Shown: in pieces, positions 17,271-25,893 of the stretch | Position numbering within the stretch: position 1 is the first letter of the stretch | Layout: every line of letters starts with the position of its first letter | Assembly (NCBI RefSeq): GCF_002086125.1 | Contig: NZ_MVHG01000051.1 | Location: forward strand, 1-35,802 | Reading direction: 5' to 3' | DNA: 35,802 nucleotides | From: Mycobacterium arosiense ATCC BAA-1401 = DSM 45069 | GTDB lineage: Bacteria > Actinomycetota > Actinomycetes > Mycobacteriales > Mycobacteriaceae | The notes under the pieces: model-generated | Seen by the model: the letters and a program-made list of their open reading frames with translations, nothing else | Database searches by the model: none | What the model was told of the DNA's origin: nothing | Translations under genes and position numbers: made by a program

Positions 17271-18803
17271 GTGTGGTTTGATATTAACGTGGTTCACACT
17301 GGAGCGCGATCGTGCCGCAACTATATCGGTGGTCAGTTCCACGATAGTGGCTCGGCGAGCATTACCGCGGATAATCCCTCGACTGGCCAGGTGCTGTGTC
17401 ACGTGCCGCTCTCCACGGCGGAGGACGCCAAGCAGGCTGTCAGCGCCGCGCGCGCCGCGTATGAAGACGGCCCCTGGCGTCGCACCTCACCGGCGGCTCG
17501 CGCCCAGACGCTGATCGCGCTGGCCGACGCACTGGAATCACGGTTCGACGAGTTGGAGGCCGACCTCGTTGCCGACACTGGCTGCACGGCGCGGGTGACG
17601 GCCATGCTGCAGGTCGGCGGCGCGTTGGCGCATCTGCGCGACTTCGTTGAAATGGTGGGCCTGCTCGAGTACCCGCAAGCTTTTCCGATCGCCGACCTCA
17701 ATGGGTTCGGGCAGTCGGAGATACATCGTGAACCCTACGGTGTCGTTGCGGCCTTCACTCCCTACAACTTCCCGCTGCTCGTGCTTATCTGGAAGATCGC
17801 GCCGGCGCTCTTGGCCGGTAACACGGCGGTGATCAAGCCTTCCCCGCTGACGCCGCTGGCCGCGCAGGCCTTCGCCGAAGCGTGCGAGGCGGTTCAGCTG
17901 CCGCCGGGAGTAATCAACGTCGTGCATGGCGATGCAGTGGCCGGGCAGGCGCTGGCCAAAGATCCAGGGGTCGATCTGATCACCTTCACCGGAAGTACCG
18001 CGGTAGGGCGCGCCTTGATGGAAGCGGGCGCAGCTACGGCCAAGCCAGTGTTGTTGGAAATGGGTGGAAAGTCGCCGTCGATTCTCCTTGAGGACGCCGA
18101 CGTGGAACTGGCGACACGCGGGACCTTGTTCGCGTGCATGCTTAATTCGGGACAGGTGTGCGCTGGCACTACCAGGATGCTCGTGCCGCGACGGCTGTAC
18201 GCGGACGTGTGCGATCTACTCAAGCAGCGCGCCTCGGCGATGAAAGTCGGGCCCGCAGAAGACGACGAGACCGACGTCGGCCCGGTGATCAGCGCCGTGC
18301 ACCGCGACCGCATCCTCGCGCACATCAGCTCCGCGCGTGACCAGGGCGCGGCAGTACTCGTCGGGGGCGCCTCGCCGACCGATCTTGGCGACGGGTATTA
18401 CGTGCAGCCTACCGTGCTCGCGGAGGTCGACGAGCAAATGGCAGTGGCCCAGCAGGAGATTTTCGGCCCGGTGCTGTCGGTACTGCCCTATGACACGGTC
18501 GCTGACGCGGTGCGCATCGCCAACGGCACCCCATACGGATTGGCCGCTTCGGTGTGGTCTCATGACCTCGCCCAGGCGCGGGCATTGGCACACCGTATCG
18601 ACTCGGGCACCGTGTGGATCAACGACTTTGGCGTCGCCGACGTCCGCCGAACACCGTTCGGCGGGCGCAAGCAAAGCGGCGTCGGCGCCGAATTCGGCGT
18701 CGAGGGATTACTGGCCTACACCCAGCCCAAAACCATCTACACCGCACTGGACACCAACGTCGACAATCGAGGTTACTCGGTGGTTGCACTGGAGTGGGAT
18801 TGA
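17271..18803 (+). CDS. Aldehyde dehydrogenase, NAD(P)-dependent
   Basis: A 510-residue aldehyde dehydrogenase that would oxidise an aldehyde to the acid. It has the cofactor-side motif TPYNFPLL with Asn166, FTGSTAVGRA at 239-248, the general base Glu263 in LEMGGKSP and the nucleophile Cys297 in NSGQVCAG. The first possible start is the GTG at 17271, with no ribosome-binding site. A TANNNT hexamer (TAAGTT, 17260-17265) ends 5 nt before it, which would suit a leaderless transcript; a GTG at 17289 is the alternative. It is separated from the short-chain dehydrogenase by 165 nt, so it may have its own promoter. It would complete oxidation of an alcohol from the P450/dehydrogenase steps (inference). 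Confidence 0.9.
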   Translation: MWFDINVVHTGARSCRNYIGGQFHDSGSASITADNPSTGQVLCHVPLSTAEDAKQAVSAARAAYEDGPWRRTSPAARAQTLIALADALESRFDELEADLVADTGCTARVTAMLQVGGALAHLRDFVEMVGLLEYPQAFPIADLNGFGQSEIHREPYGVVAAFTPYNFPLLVLIWKIAPALLAGNTAVIKPSPLTPLAAQAFAEACEAVQLPPGVINVVHGDAVAGQALAKDPGVDLITFTGSTAVGRALMEAGAATAKPVLLEMGGKSPSILLEDADVELATRGTLFACMLNSGQVCAGTTRMLVPRRLYADVCDLLKQRASAMKVGPAEDDETDVGPVISAVHRDRILAHISSARDQGAAVLVGGASPTDLGDGYYVQPTVLAEVDEQMAVAQQEIFGPVLSVLPYDTVADAVRIANGTPYGLAASVWSHDLAQARALAHRIDSGTVWINDFGVADVRRTPFGGRKQSGVGAEFGVEGLLAYTQPKTIYTALDTNVDNRGYSVVALEWD

Positions 18804-18858
18804 CAAAAGCCCGCACGCGGGCCGCTGTCGCGCCACCGTGTGAGATGAAAGGATCAGA

Positions 18859-19248
18859 ATGACAGTTCAATTCGGCACCATCGGGTTCTATGAGGCAATG
18901 GCCGAGATGCTTAACAGCGACCCTACCTGGGCCGAAAAATCCGGCCAGCTCAACCACACCATGGTCTATCGCTACGGCCCGCCGGTAGACCGTGATTTCG
19001 TGCTGACTTTCCGCGATCGTAGGGTTGTCGACCCACGCGAGGCCACCCCAGAAGACGTGGAAGCTGCTGATTTCGTCATCAGCGCTGAGGCCGACGTGTG
19101 GCGTCGCGTCTTCGAAGGTGATATGAATCCCACCGTGGCACTGGCGCGGGGTAAGGTCAAAGTCGACGGTGACACCAAACTGCTCCTAAAGAACATGGGC
19201 GCGTTCAAATATGTCATTGAGGCCATGGGTCGCATCGAATTTGTTTGA
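18859..19248 (+). CDS. SCP2 sterol-binding domain protein
   Basis: A 129-residue single-domain SCP2-like protein. Features are the N-terminal helix, a strand-rich centre (RDFVLTFRDRR) and the typical GDMNPTVALARGKVKVDGD region near 90-108, followed by a C-terminal amphipathic helix. Such proteins bind lipids or acyl-CoAs and often present them to beta-oxidation enzymes. The ATG is preceded by AAAGGA at 5 nt. It follows the aldehyde dehydrogenase by 55 nt in the same direction and ends the block; the next gene is convergent across 298 nt. Its presence fits a bulky hydrophobic substrate (inference). Confidence 0.85.
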   Translation: MTVQFGTIGFYEAMAEMLNSDPTWAEKSGQLNHTMVYRYGPPVDRDFVLTFRDRRVVDPREATPEDVEAADFVISAEADVWRRVFEGDMNPTVALARGKVKVDGDTKLLLKNMGAFKYVIEAMGRIEFV

Positions 19249-19546
19249 CGCACAGCCGATGACGCTGCTGATTCACCCGCCTAGCGAGTAGCTGATACCA
19301 CGAGGAACTGCCGGTCTGCGGGCATACTCTGGCGGCGCCGCCTTTGGTTAGGTGCTAGGTGCCAATTGATTCGACTCGCGCTAATGGGCGGCGTATGCCC
19401 ACGAGTCTTCGAAAACCGCGGCTAGCAGCAACTGACCTTCTTCAACCCGCCTTGACGCGCACCCGGTTGGTCAACTTTAGTTCCATGCGCGGACGGCACG
19501 CGCATAGCTTCGGCGGGGATCGCGGCCACCGCACTACCGATAGCGG

Positions 19547-20629
19547 CTAACTCCAGCCCTTTTCGCCGCCGCCATCGTCGATCGCTGCCGGGACCTTGCT
19601 GGGCACCCGGCTCCGCTGGCGAAGCTCGGCCACGATCGGGATCCACATTTTAAAATCGCTTGAGTAGGGCGTGTAGAAGGAAAACCGGTCAACCAATCCT
19701 CCAAAGCGGCGCCAGATTTCGTCGGCCACTTGCTGGGGTTCGGCCACCACCGCAAAGGTGTGCAGCACCTCGTGATCGATGCAATCGCCCATGCGCGCCC
19801 ACCTGTCGTCGCGGCCGCTGCGCGCCAAAGCGGCCAACTCCGTGTGAAGGTCTTCCCACCCATGCACGGCCAGCACGCCGCGGTAGGCCGGGGTGCTGGC
19901 ATAGAACCCAATCCGCCGACGTACCCCCTGGCATGCCGCCGCCATCTCCTCCTCGTTGCGCCCCGTTGCGACGAATCCCAGGTACGACACTGCGATGTCG
20001 TCGCGCTTGCGGCCGGCAACACGCAACCCGTGGTTCAAAGCCGGCAGAGTCACATCGCACAGATAACGCGCAGTGCTCAGTCCGTGTGTGAGCACACCGT
20101 CGGCTACCTCCCCGGCGATCGCCGTCATGTACTCGCCGACTGCAGCGACAAAGATTTGCGGAGCGGTGGGGTTGGGCGGCGGCGCAAAAAATGGCGTCAT
20201 CAGCGTGTGACTGTAAAAGTCGCCGCGAAAGTCCAAGGACTCGCCGGTGTCCCAGCATGACCAAATCGCCTTGATGGCCCTTACGTACTCGCGCATTCGC
20301 GCCGCCGGGCGGCTCCACGGCATGTCGTACCGACGCTCGATGTGGGCCTTGACCTGGCTGCCCAGCCCCAGGATGAAACGTCCCCGGCAGCAGGCCTGCA
20401 GCTCATGCGCCACATAGGCCATTTGCATGGGGCTGCGGGCGAAAGCCACCGCAATGGCGGTTCCCAACTGAATGCGGTCGGTGTGGGCGGCGGCCAATGC
20501 CAACGGCAAATACGGGTCGTGAGCGGCCTCGGCGGAGAAGTACCCGGTATAGCCGGCAGCTTCATATTCTTGTGCCTCAGCGATGACGCCCTGGGGGTCG
20601 TGCACGCTCAGCCGCGCGTCAATGTCCAT
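19547..20629 (-). CDS. LLM-class F420-dependent oxidoreductase (TIGR03617-like)
   Basis: A 360-residue luciferase-like TIM-barrel oxidoreductase. The segment LGLGSQVKAHIERRYDMPWS (about 105-124), followed by RMREYVRAIKAIW and FYSHTLMTPFF, is characteristic of the actinobacterial TIGR03617 F420-dependent group. These enzymes move hydride to or from deazaflavin F420; the substrate is unknown. The frame is open upstream to 20878 within the crotonase gene, but similarity starts at MDIDARLSV. The ATG at 20629 lies 2 nt after the crotonase stop, which indicates a two-gene operon. It may reduce or oxidise an enone or alcohol intermediate of the pathway (inference). Confidence 0.85.
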   Translation of the reverse strand: MDIDARLSVHDPQGVIAEAQEYEAAGYTGYFSAEAAHDPYLPLALAAAHTDRIQLGTAIAVAFARSPMQMAYVAHELQACCRGRFILGLGSQVKAHIERRYDMPWSRPAARMREYVRAIKAIWSCWDTGESLDFRGDFYSHTLMTPFFAPPPNPTAPQIFVAAVGEYMTAIAGEVADGVLTHGLSTARYLCDVTLPALNHGLRVAGRKRDDIAVSYLGFVATGRNEEEMAAACQGVRRRIGFYASTPAYRGVLAVHGWEDLHTELAALARSGRDDRWARMGDCIDHEVLHTFAVVAEPQQVADEIWRRFGGLVDRFSFYTPYSSDFKMWIPIVAELRQRSRVPSKVPAAIDDGGGEKGWS

Positions 20630-20631
20630 CG

Positions 20632-21519
20632 CTAAATGAGCCCACGCTGATTGAATGGACCGTTCATCCAAGTGAGGGCCTCCTTCATGCCGACGTCTTT
20701 GACCTGATCGAAAAACGCATTGCCGTCGGGTCGTGCCGTGGAGGACAGGTAGTGCCACATCCAGGCCTGAGCCAAATGCGTGCGGAGTCCCATGATCTCG
20801 TAGGCCTGATTGACTTGATGCTTGTTCGCCGCCAGCAGGCCTGCGTCGACACTCGACAAAGCTTCGGCCTCGTTCCACGCATGTTCCTGTAGCTCCGCAG
20901 CGGGAAAACTTTTAGCGATCCATCCCCACTCGGCCGCAGTCTTGCCGTCCACCGAATTGCCGGTCAGTTGCAAGTATTTCGCCCTCGCCATCGTCATCTT
21001 CCACGCCAAAACCGGCACGTCTGGGGTCGACATGGCTCGGACTGGCGGATAGCCGATCCTTGCGTCGTCGGCGGCGAACACGATGTCGGCAAAGGACATC
21101 AATTCTGTACCCCCACCCAGGCAATTGCCCTGCACCACAGCCACAATCGGTTTCAACAAATCCCATGCCACCAGCCAGTCGTCGAGACAACTACGCGCGA
21201 ATGGGTCGGTCCATTTCCTCAACGATCGATCACTGATCCAACCTGGGCGTGCGGCTCGATCGGCGCTTGACCCGTAAGGCGCCCCCAGGTCATAACCCGA
21301 ACAGAACGTCGAGCCATCGCCGTCAAGCACCACAACACGGACCTTCTCGTCAGACTGTGCGCGCCGCAGCGCAGCTACCAACTCCAGGCGCATCGTCATG
21401 CTCAGCGCGTTGGCGGACTGGGGACATGCGAGCGTGACGTGCGCGATCCGCTGCTGAATCCGATAGCGAATCTGGGTGAACTCTTGGTCCCCGGAGGTCG
21501 GAAGTGGTCGATCAACCAC
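20632..21519 (-). CDS. Crotonase-family protein with degenerate active site
   Basis: A 295-residue crotonase-fold protein, longer than usual because of an insertion around 80-115. It keeps the oxyanion region CLGGGTELMSFADIVFA with Glu139. The second hydratase glutamate is replaced by proline (IGYPPVRAM, Pro159). A simple syn-hydration mechanism is therefore doubtful; isomerase, hydrolase or C-C bond cleavage activity is possible. The start is GTG at 21519 with no strong ribosome-binding site. It is directly followed by the luciferase-like oxidoreductase and is divergent from another crotonase across 79 nt. The family is firm; the reaction is uncertain. Confidence 0.8.
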   Translation of the reverse strand: MVDRPLPTSGDQEFTQIRYRIQQRIAHVTLACPQSANALSMTMRLELVAALRRAQSDEKVRVVVLDGDGSTFCSGYDLGAPYGSSADRAARPGWISDRSLRKWTDPFARSCLDDWLVAWDLLKPIVAVVQGNCLGGGTELMSFADIVFAADDARIGYPPVRAMSTPDVPVLAWKMTMARAKYLQLTGNSVDGKTAAEWGWIAKSFPAAELQEHAWNEAEALSSVDAGLLAANKHQVNQAYEIMGLRTHLAQAWMWHYLSSTARPDGNAFFDQVKDVGMKEALTWMNGPFNQRGLI

Positions 21520-21598
21520 GGATGGTACCGTCCCTTCAAAATCGTTTTCAGATAATATGATCTAAAAGTACTCTTCATGACAACGGGTAAGGGGTTCG
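21520..21598. promoter_or_regulatory. Divergent promoter region between two crotonase genes
   Basis: A 79-nt region with an AT-rich core at about 21536-21568. AGATAATATGATCT (21550-21563) has short complementary ends and could hold -10 elements for both directions. AAGGGG just before 21599 is the likely ribosome-binding site for the plus-strand gene. Regulator identity is unknown. Confidence 0.4.
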
Positions 21599-22372
21599 AT
21601 GGTTGAGCGGCCACAGCACGACATCGACGAGGGAGAGCCCGAACTGGTCGTGGATCCCCAGGGGCCGGTACTGGTGATGACGCTCAACCGGCCATCGGCG
21701 CGTAACGCGCTCACCACCCCGTTGACCAAGGGGCTTACCGCTGCACTGGCCCGGCTTGCCGACGATCCCTCGCTTCGGGCGGGAGTGCTCACCGGGGCCG
21801 GCGGGGGATTCTGTGCGGGCATCGACCTGAAAGCATTCGCGTCTGATGGGCCGCCTGCCGGACTTCGCGAATTACTGCGCGCTCGCAGCGTCAAGCCGGT
21901 GATCGCAGCTGTCGAGGGATTTGCCCTGGCCGGTGGCCTTGAGTTGGCACTGATGTGCGATCTGGTGGTCGCTGCGCGAGGCGCCAAAGTCGGACTGCCC
22001 GAGGCGCGTCGCGGGCTGCTCCCTACCGGAGGTGGACTATTCCGGCTTCCTGAGGCGCTAGCCACCGAGATGGCGTTGACCGCTGCAATCCTGCAGGCTG
22101 AGCGATTGGCTGCCCATGGTGTCGTGGCCAGGCTCACCGATCCTGGTATGGCCCTTGAGACCGCAATGTCATTGGCACAGAGCATCGCCGCCAACGCGCC
22201 GATGTCGGTGACGAGTTCTTTGCAGCTGATCAGGGCGCGGTCGGGTCGAAGCGAAGAGCAGATGTGGGAGCTGCAAGCCCCGCTGCGCGACAAGGTCTTC
22301 GGATCGGCCGATGCCCGCGAGGGCGCCATGGCCTTCGCCGAGAAACGTCAACCTCAATGGGCCGGGCGCTAA
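21599..22372 (+). CDS. Enoyl-CoA hydratase/isomerase (crotonase) family
   Basis: A 257-residue classical crotonase. It has FCAGIDLKAF (CoA/oxyanion loop, 71-80), LAGGLELALMCD with Glu115, and GLPEARRGLLP with Glu135, so both hydratase glutamates are present. It is predicted to hydrate an enoyl-CoA. The ATG follows AAGGGG. It heads a plus-strand group with the GMC oxidoreductase (38-nt gap) and a thiolase. It is the third crotonase of the window, and the three are clearly different from each other, which argues for separate intermediates rather than redundancy (inference). Confidence 0.88.
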   Translation: MVERPQHDIDEGEPELVVDPQGPVLVMTLNRPSARNALTTPLTKGLTAALARLADDPSLRAGVLTGAGGGFCAGIDLKAFASDGPPAGLRELLRARSVKPVIAAVEGFALAGGLELALMCDLVVAARGAKVGLPEARRGLLPTGGGLFRLPEALATEMALTAAILQAERLAAHGVVARLTDPGMALETAMSLAQSIAANAPMSVTSSLQLIRARSGRSEEQMWELQAPLRDKVFGSADAREGAMAFAEKRQPQWAGR

Positions 22373-22410
22373 GCCAGCGCGACAGCCGCCAACCCCACCG
22401 AGGAGATTTA

Positions 22411-24018
22411 ATGAGCACTGACATGCACGACTACGTCATCGTCGGCGGAGGGTCGGCTGGCAGCGTGGTCGCCGGCCGGCTCGCCGACACCGGCGCGGAC
22501 GTGGTGCTGCTGGAGGCCGGCGGCACCGACCGCCGGCCCGATGTGGTCATTCCGGCGGGGGTCATCAGCGTCTATAAGACTGCCAATTGGCGCTACGTCC
22601 CCGAGCCCGACCCCTCACGCGACGGCTCCACCGAGGCTTGGCCGGCCGGGCGGATCCTCGGCGGAGGCGGCTCCATCAACGCCACCGTGTTCGTCCGCGG
22701 CAACCCTGCCGACTTCGACTCGTGGGCCGAGGCCGGCGCCAAAGGCTGGGACTACGCGTCGGTGTTGCCCTACTTCAGACGGCTGGAGAACTGGAACGGC
22801 GCACCAAGCCAATATCGTGGCGCCGGCGGCCCCATCGATGTGGGCGAACACACCATGCACCATGCTGCCAATACCGAATTCGTACAGGCTGCCCAGCAGG
22901 CCGGACACTCGTGGAACCCCGACTACAACGGGGCCACCCAAGACGGTGTCGGGCATGTGCAGGTCAACCAAGGCCGCGGTGTGCGTTCCTCTGCTTCGCG
23001 GCGTCACCTGCGCGAGGGCGGCGGTCGGCGCAAAGCCGACGTCCGCCTGCACGCCCTGGGCTATCGCATCTTGTTCGATCGCAACCGTGCGGTAGGCGTC
23101 GAGTATCGTCGCCGGGGTACTAGCGAGCGGGTCTACGCCCGCCACGAAGTGATCGTCAGCACCGGTTCGATCGCGTCGCCGCGGCTGCTGATGCTGTCAG
23201 GCATCGGGCCGACAGATGAGCTGAAAAAGCACAACATCGACATCCACACAGTCCTGCCGGGCGTCGGTCACAATCTGCAGGAACATCCGGCGGTCATGCA
23301 ACGCTGGAGCACCTCGATGGCCACATTGAACACAATTAGCGCCCGCACCGGACTGCGCATGCTCGCCGAATACGCCAGACAGCGCACCGGTCCGTTGGCG
23401 GCCACCGTTTTTCACGAGCAAGTCATGCATAAGACTCGCGACAACCTCGCAGCACCCGACATCCAGATCGCGTTCGCCAACTTTGCCACCACCCGCGAAA
23501 TCGACAATAACGGTGCCATGAAGGTCAAGCCCAGCCGCGAGGCCGGTTTCCTGGTGTCCACCCTGTTTCTGCATCCACGCGCACGCGGCCGTATCCTGCT
23601 GCGCAGCAACTCTTCCACCGCGCGCCCGGTCATCGAGCACTCACTATTGGGAATTCCCGACGATGTGCGAGACATAATCGCCGGGATGGCCGAGGCACGC
23701 CGCATCATGGCGCACGCGCCGATCAATGCGCACGTGGGGGACATGTTCGAGCCCGAAAACCGTTGTCATACCGACGAAGACTGGCTGCGCTTCACCGAAC
23801 AGAACGTCACCTACGGCGCGCATCCCGTGGGCACCTGCAAAATGGGCGTCGACGAAATGGCTGTGGTGGATCCGGAATTGCGGGTGCACGGCGTTGAGGG
23901 CCTGCGTGTCATCGATGCGTCGGTGATACCCACCTCGCCCACAGGCAACACCAACGCACCGACGATGATGATCGGCGAACGCGGCGGTGATCTGATTCTG
24001 GGCAATGCGCTCAGGTAG
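22411..24018 (+). CDS. GMC-family FAD oxidoreductase (choline dehydrogenase-like)
   Basis: A 535-residue glucose-methanol-choline oxidoreductase predicted to oxidise an alcohol to an aldehyde or ketone. The dinucleotide-binding motif is VGGGSAGSVVAGRLA near 11-25, with Glu35 at the end of strand two. GRILGGGGSINATVFVRG is the first GMC signature and TGSIASPRLLMLSGIGP the second. The active-site His471 is in YGAHPVGTCKMG, and an asparagine (about 513-515, GNTNAPT) replaces the second histidine, as in many members. The upstream frame is open to 22264, but GAGGAG before the ATG at 22411 settles the start. No signal peptide or twin-arginine motif is visible, so it is probably cytoplasmic. Confidence 0.9.
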   Translation: MSTDMHDYVIVGGGSAGSVVAGRLADTGADVVLLEAGGTDRRPDVVIPAGVISVYKTANWRYVPEPDPSRDGSTEAWPAGRILGGGGSINATVFVRGNPADFDSWAEAGAKGWDYASVLPYFRRLENWNGAPSQYRGAGGPIDVGEHTMHHAANTEFVQAAQQAGHSWNPDYNGATQDGVGHVQVNQGRGVRSSASRRHLREGGGRRKADVRLHALGYRILFDRNRAVGVEYRRRGTSERVYARHEVIVSTGSIASPRLLMLSGIGPTDELKKHNIDIHTVLPGVGHNLQEHPAVMQRWSTSMATLNTISARTGLRMLAEYARQRTGPLAATVFHEQVMHKTRDNLAAPDIQIAFANFATTREIDNNGAMKVKPSREAGFLVSTLFLHPRARGRILLRSNSSTARPVIEHSLLGIPDDVRDIIAGMAEARRIMAHAPINAHVGDMFEPENRCHTDEDWLRFTEQNVTYGAHPVGTCKMGVDEMAVVDPELRVHGVEGLRVIDASVIPTSPTGNTNAPTMMIGERGGDLILGNALR

Positions 24019-24109
24019 CTGAGGGGCGCTTGTCCGCGTTTTGTCGCATCGGCATATATTCATAATTGAGAAAGCTCGATTTCATTACACAACGTATCTG
24101 GAGGTAGCT

Positions 24110-25273
24110 ATGGCCGACGCGGTCATCGTCGATGCTGTCCGCACCCCGATCGGCAAGCGGGGTGGATCGCTGTCCGATACGCATTCGGCCGACCTGTCGG
24201 CGACTGTTCTGCGCGCGCTGATCGAGCGCACCGGACTGGAGCCCAGCCTTATCGACGACGTCATCTGGGGCTGTGTCGGGCAAGTGGGGGATCAAAGCTT
24301 CAATATCGCGCGCGTCGCCGTCTTGTCGGCGGGCTGGCCGGAAACCGTGCCGGCCACAACGGTGGATCGCCAATGTGGCAGTTCCCAACAGTCAGTGCAT
24401 TTCGCCGCCGCAGGACTCATCAGCGGACAGTACGACTTCGTGGTCGCAGGAGGAGTGGAGAACATGACCCGCATCCCAATGGGAGCCACGGCCTCTAGCG
24501 CCCACACCGGGGCCCACAACGAGCCGTTCGGCCCCACCTTCTTCGCGCGCTACCACCGCCGGCCTCACCAAGGACTCGGCGCCGAAATGGTCGCCCAGCG
24601 GTGGGCATTGTCGCGCCAGCAACTCGACGAGTTCGCGATGCAATCACACGAGCGTGCCGCGACCGCCACTGATAGCGGGGCATTCACCGACGAACTGGCA
24701 CCAGTGATGTTGCCCGATGGCTCGCGCTTCGCCGCCGATGAAGGTATCCGGCGCAACGGCACTCTTCAAACCTTAGGGGCGCTGCGCCCGGCGTTCGACC
24801 CCGACAACGGCAAGATCACCGCCGGCAACTCCAGCCAGATCAGCGACGGGGCAGCAGCCCTACTGTTGACGACCAGCGCCACAGCCGCCGCGCACGGACT
24901 GCGACCACTCGCACGCATCCATACCGCCGTGGTCGCCGCCGACGACCCGATCATCATGCTCACCGCGCCGATCCCGGCCACTGAGGCGGCGCTAAAGAAG
25001 AGCGGGCTACGCATCGATGACATCGGCGCCGTCGAGGTCAACGAGGCCTTCGCCTCGGTTCCATTGGCGTGGTTGGCCGAAACAGGCGCCGAGCCCGCAG
25101 CGCTGAACCCCAACGGGGGTGCAATCGCGCTCGGCCACCCACTCGGCGGCTCTGGCGCAAGACTGATGACCACGCTTGTGCACCACATGCGGCGACACGA
25201 CATCCGCTACGGGCTGCAAACCATGTGCGAAGGCGGCGGCATGGCCAACGCAACTATCTTGGAGCGGCTGTAG
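24110..25273 (+). CDS. Acetyl-CoA acetyltransferase / 3-ketoacyl-CoA thiolase (FadA-like)
   Basis: A 387-residue classical thiolase predicted to release acetyl-CoA (or propionyl-CoA) from a 3-oxoacyl-CoA. It has the nucleophile Cys89 in DRQCGSSQQS, NEAFASVP, GHPLGGSG with His343, and the C-terminal Cys373 in MCEGGGMANA, all standard. Start: ATG at 24110 with GGAGG 5 nt upstream; the frame is open to 24041, but that part overlaps an AT-rich promoter-like stretch. The 91-nt gap after the GMC gene holds TATATT-like hexamers, so it may have its own promoter. It differs from the SCP-x-type thiolase at 223-1425, so the window has two thiolytic enzymes of different subfamilies. Confidence 0.92.
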   Translation: MADAVIVDAVRTPIGKRGGSLSDTHSADLSATVLRALIERTGLEPSLIDDVIWGCVGQVGDQSFNIARVAVLSAGWPETVPATTVDRQCGSSQQSVHFAAAGLISGQYDFVVAGGVENMTRIPMGATASSAHTGAHNEPFGPTFFARYHRRPHQGLGAEMVAQRWALSRQQLDEFAMQSHERAATATDSGAFTDELAPVMLPDGSRFAADEGIRRNGTLQTLGALRPAFDPDNGKITAGNSSQISDGAAALLLTTSATAAAHGLRPLARIHTAVVAADDPIIMLTAPIPATEAALKKSGLRIDDIGAVEVNEAFASVPLAWLAETGAEPAALNPNGGAIALGHPLGGSGARLMTTLVHHMRRHDIRYGLQTMCEGGGMANATILERL

Positions 25274-25427
25274 CGCTACGGGCTACCCGAACATGATGGC
25301 CTGGCCGACTCCGGGACCGCATCAGGTGGTTGATGTTCGCTGTCATGACGCATCCAGCTTTCTCCGACGGACAACCGGCCACGCGAATGCCTCAAAGCGC
25401 CATTGCGCTCTGCTAGAGATGAAACCT

Positions 25428-25452
25428 ATAATATATGGTACTTAATTAATTA
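25428..25452 (+). promoter_or_regulatory. Promoter-like element before the AveC-like pseudogene
   Basis: A perfect TATAAT (25427-25432) lies within the recurrent 9-mer ATAATATAT (25428-25436). It is followed by the 10-nt palindrome TAATTAATTA at 25443-25452. The element sits 29-53 nt before the decayed gene at 25481 and resembles the promoter of the intact neighbour at 25948, as expected if both came from one duplication. Confidence 0.45.
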
Positions 25453-25480
25453 GGTGCTGACGCGGGTGAGCGATATCGTC

Positions 25481-25807
25481 ATGGTTACGGCGTTAAAAAC
25501 GCTGCAGCCAGCCGAATCTGGTGGGATTGCGTCCGGCCGAAGTGCTTACGAGCGGGCGCGACGACCAGTGCTCTGGTTCGCCGCACTGGGTGCCGTGATT
25601 CTGACGGTGAACGTGGCATTGGCGATCCCCGAGACCTTTTGGGCGGTGAACGCACATGAGTGGCCGGGTGACGTCACACAGGTGCTATTCCCAAAACCCA
25701 TGCGGCCCACTGGTTAACCGTGCTTGCCCGGACCGCATGTTCCGATAACCAGACCCGGTTCTGGTTATCTAGATTGGAGTGGCAAATACGTACCCCCAGG
25801 GCGCTAA
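25481..25807 (+). pseudogene. Internally deleted, frameshifted AveC-like gene
   Basis: The first 48 codons (from MVTALKTLQP through RARRPVLWFAALGAV to NVALA) match the N-terminus of the intact AveC-like protein at 25948. The sequence then jumps to PETFWAVNAHEWPGDVT, which matches residues 312-328 of that protein, so about 260 codons are missing. An extra C near 25690-25692 then shifts the frame. In the restored frame the DNA continues as an F-Q-N-P-C-G-P-L-like tail and ends GYLDWSGKYV before TAA at 25805-25807. The frame as it stands stops at 25717. Close DNA similarity of both ends to 25948-27060 suggests a tandem duplicate that decayed. Any product would lack most membrane segments. Confidence 0.85.
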
Positions 25808-25893
25808 TCCGCGGACGAGGCAGTTGCCGCACGGCCAACGGCTGGCGGCGGGCGGCGAGCACCGACTAAGTCGTTGCATCGTAGAAGTCGGGG

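Noticed and set aside
17255..17280. Half-site resembling a KstR operator (AGAACG) before the aldehyde dehydrogenase
   Set aside because: The known KstR motif needs a palindromic AAC/GTT arrangement (TnnAACnnGTTnnA); the second half is absent. No complete KstR or KstR2 site was found in the promoter regions read.
19331..19342. GGCGGCGCCGCC palindrome between convergent genes as a terminator
   Set aside because: With a 4-nt loop only four stem pairs remain, and just three T residues follow; common by chance in GC-rich DNA.
25443..25452. TAATTAATTA palindrome as an attachment or insertion-sequence target site
   Set aside because: No flanking duplication, integrase or transposase nearby; a promoter/operator context is simpler.
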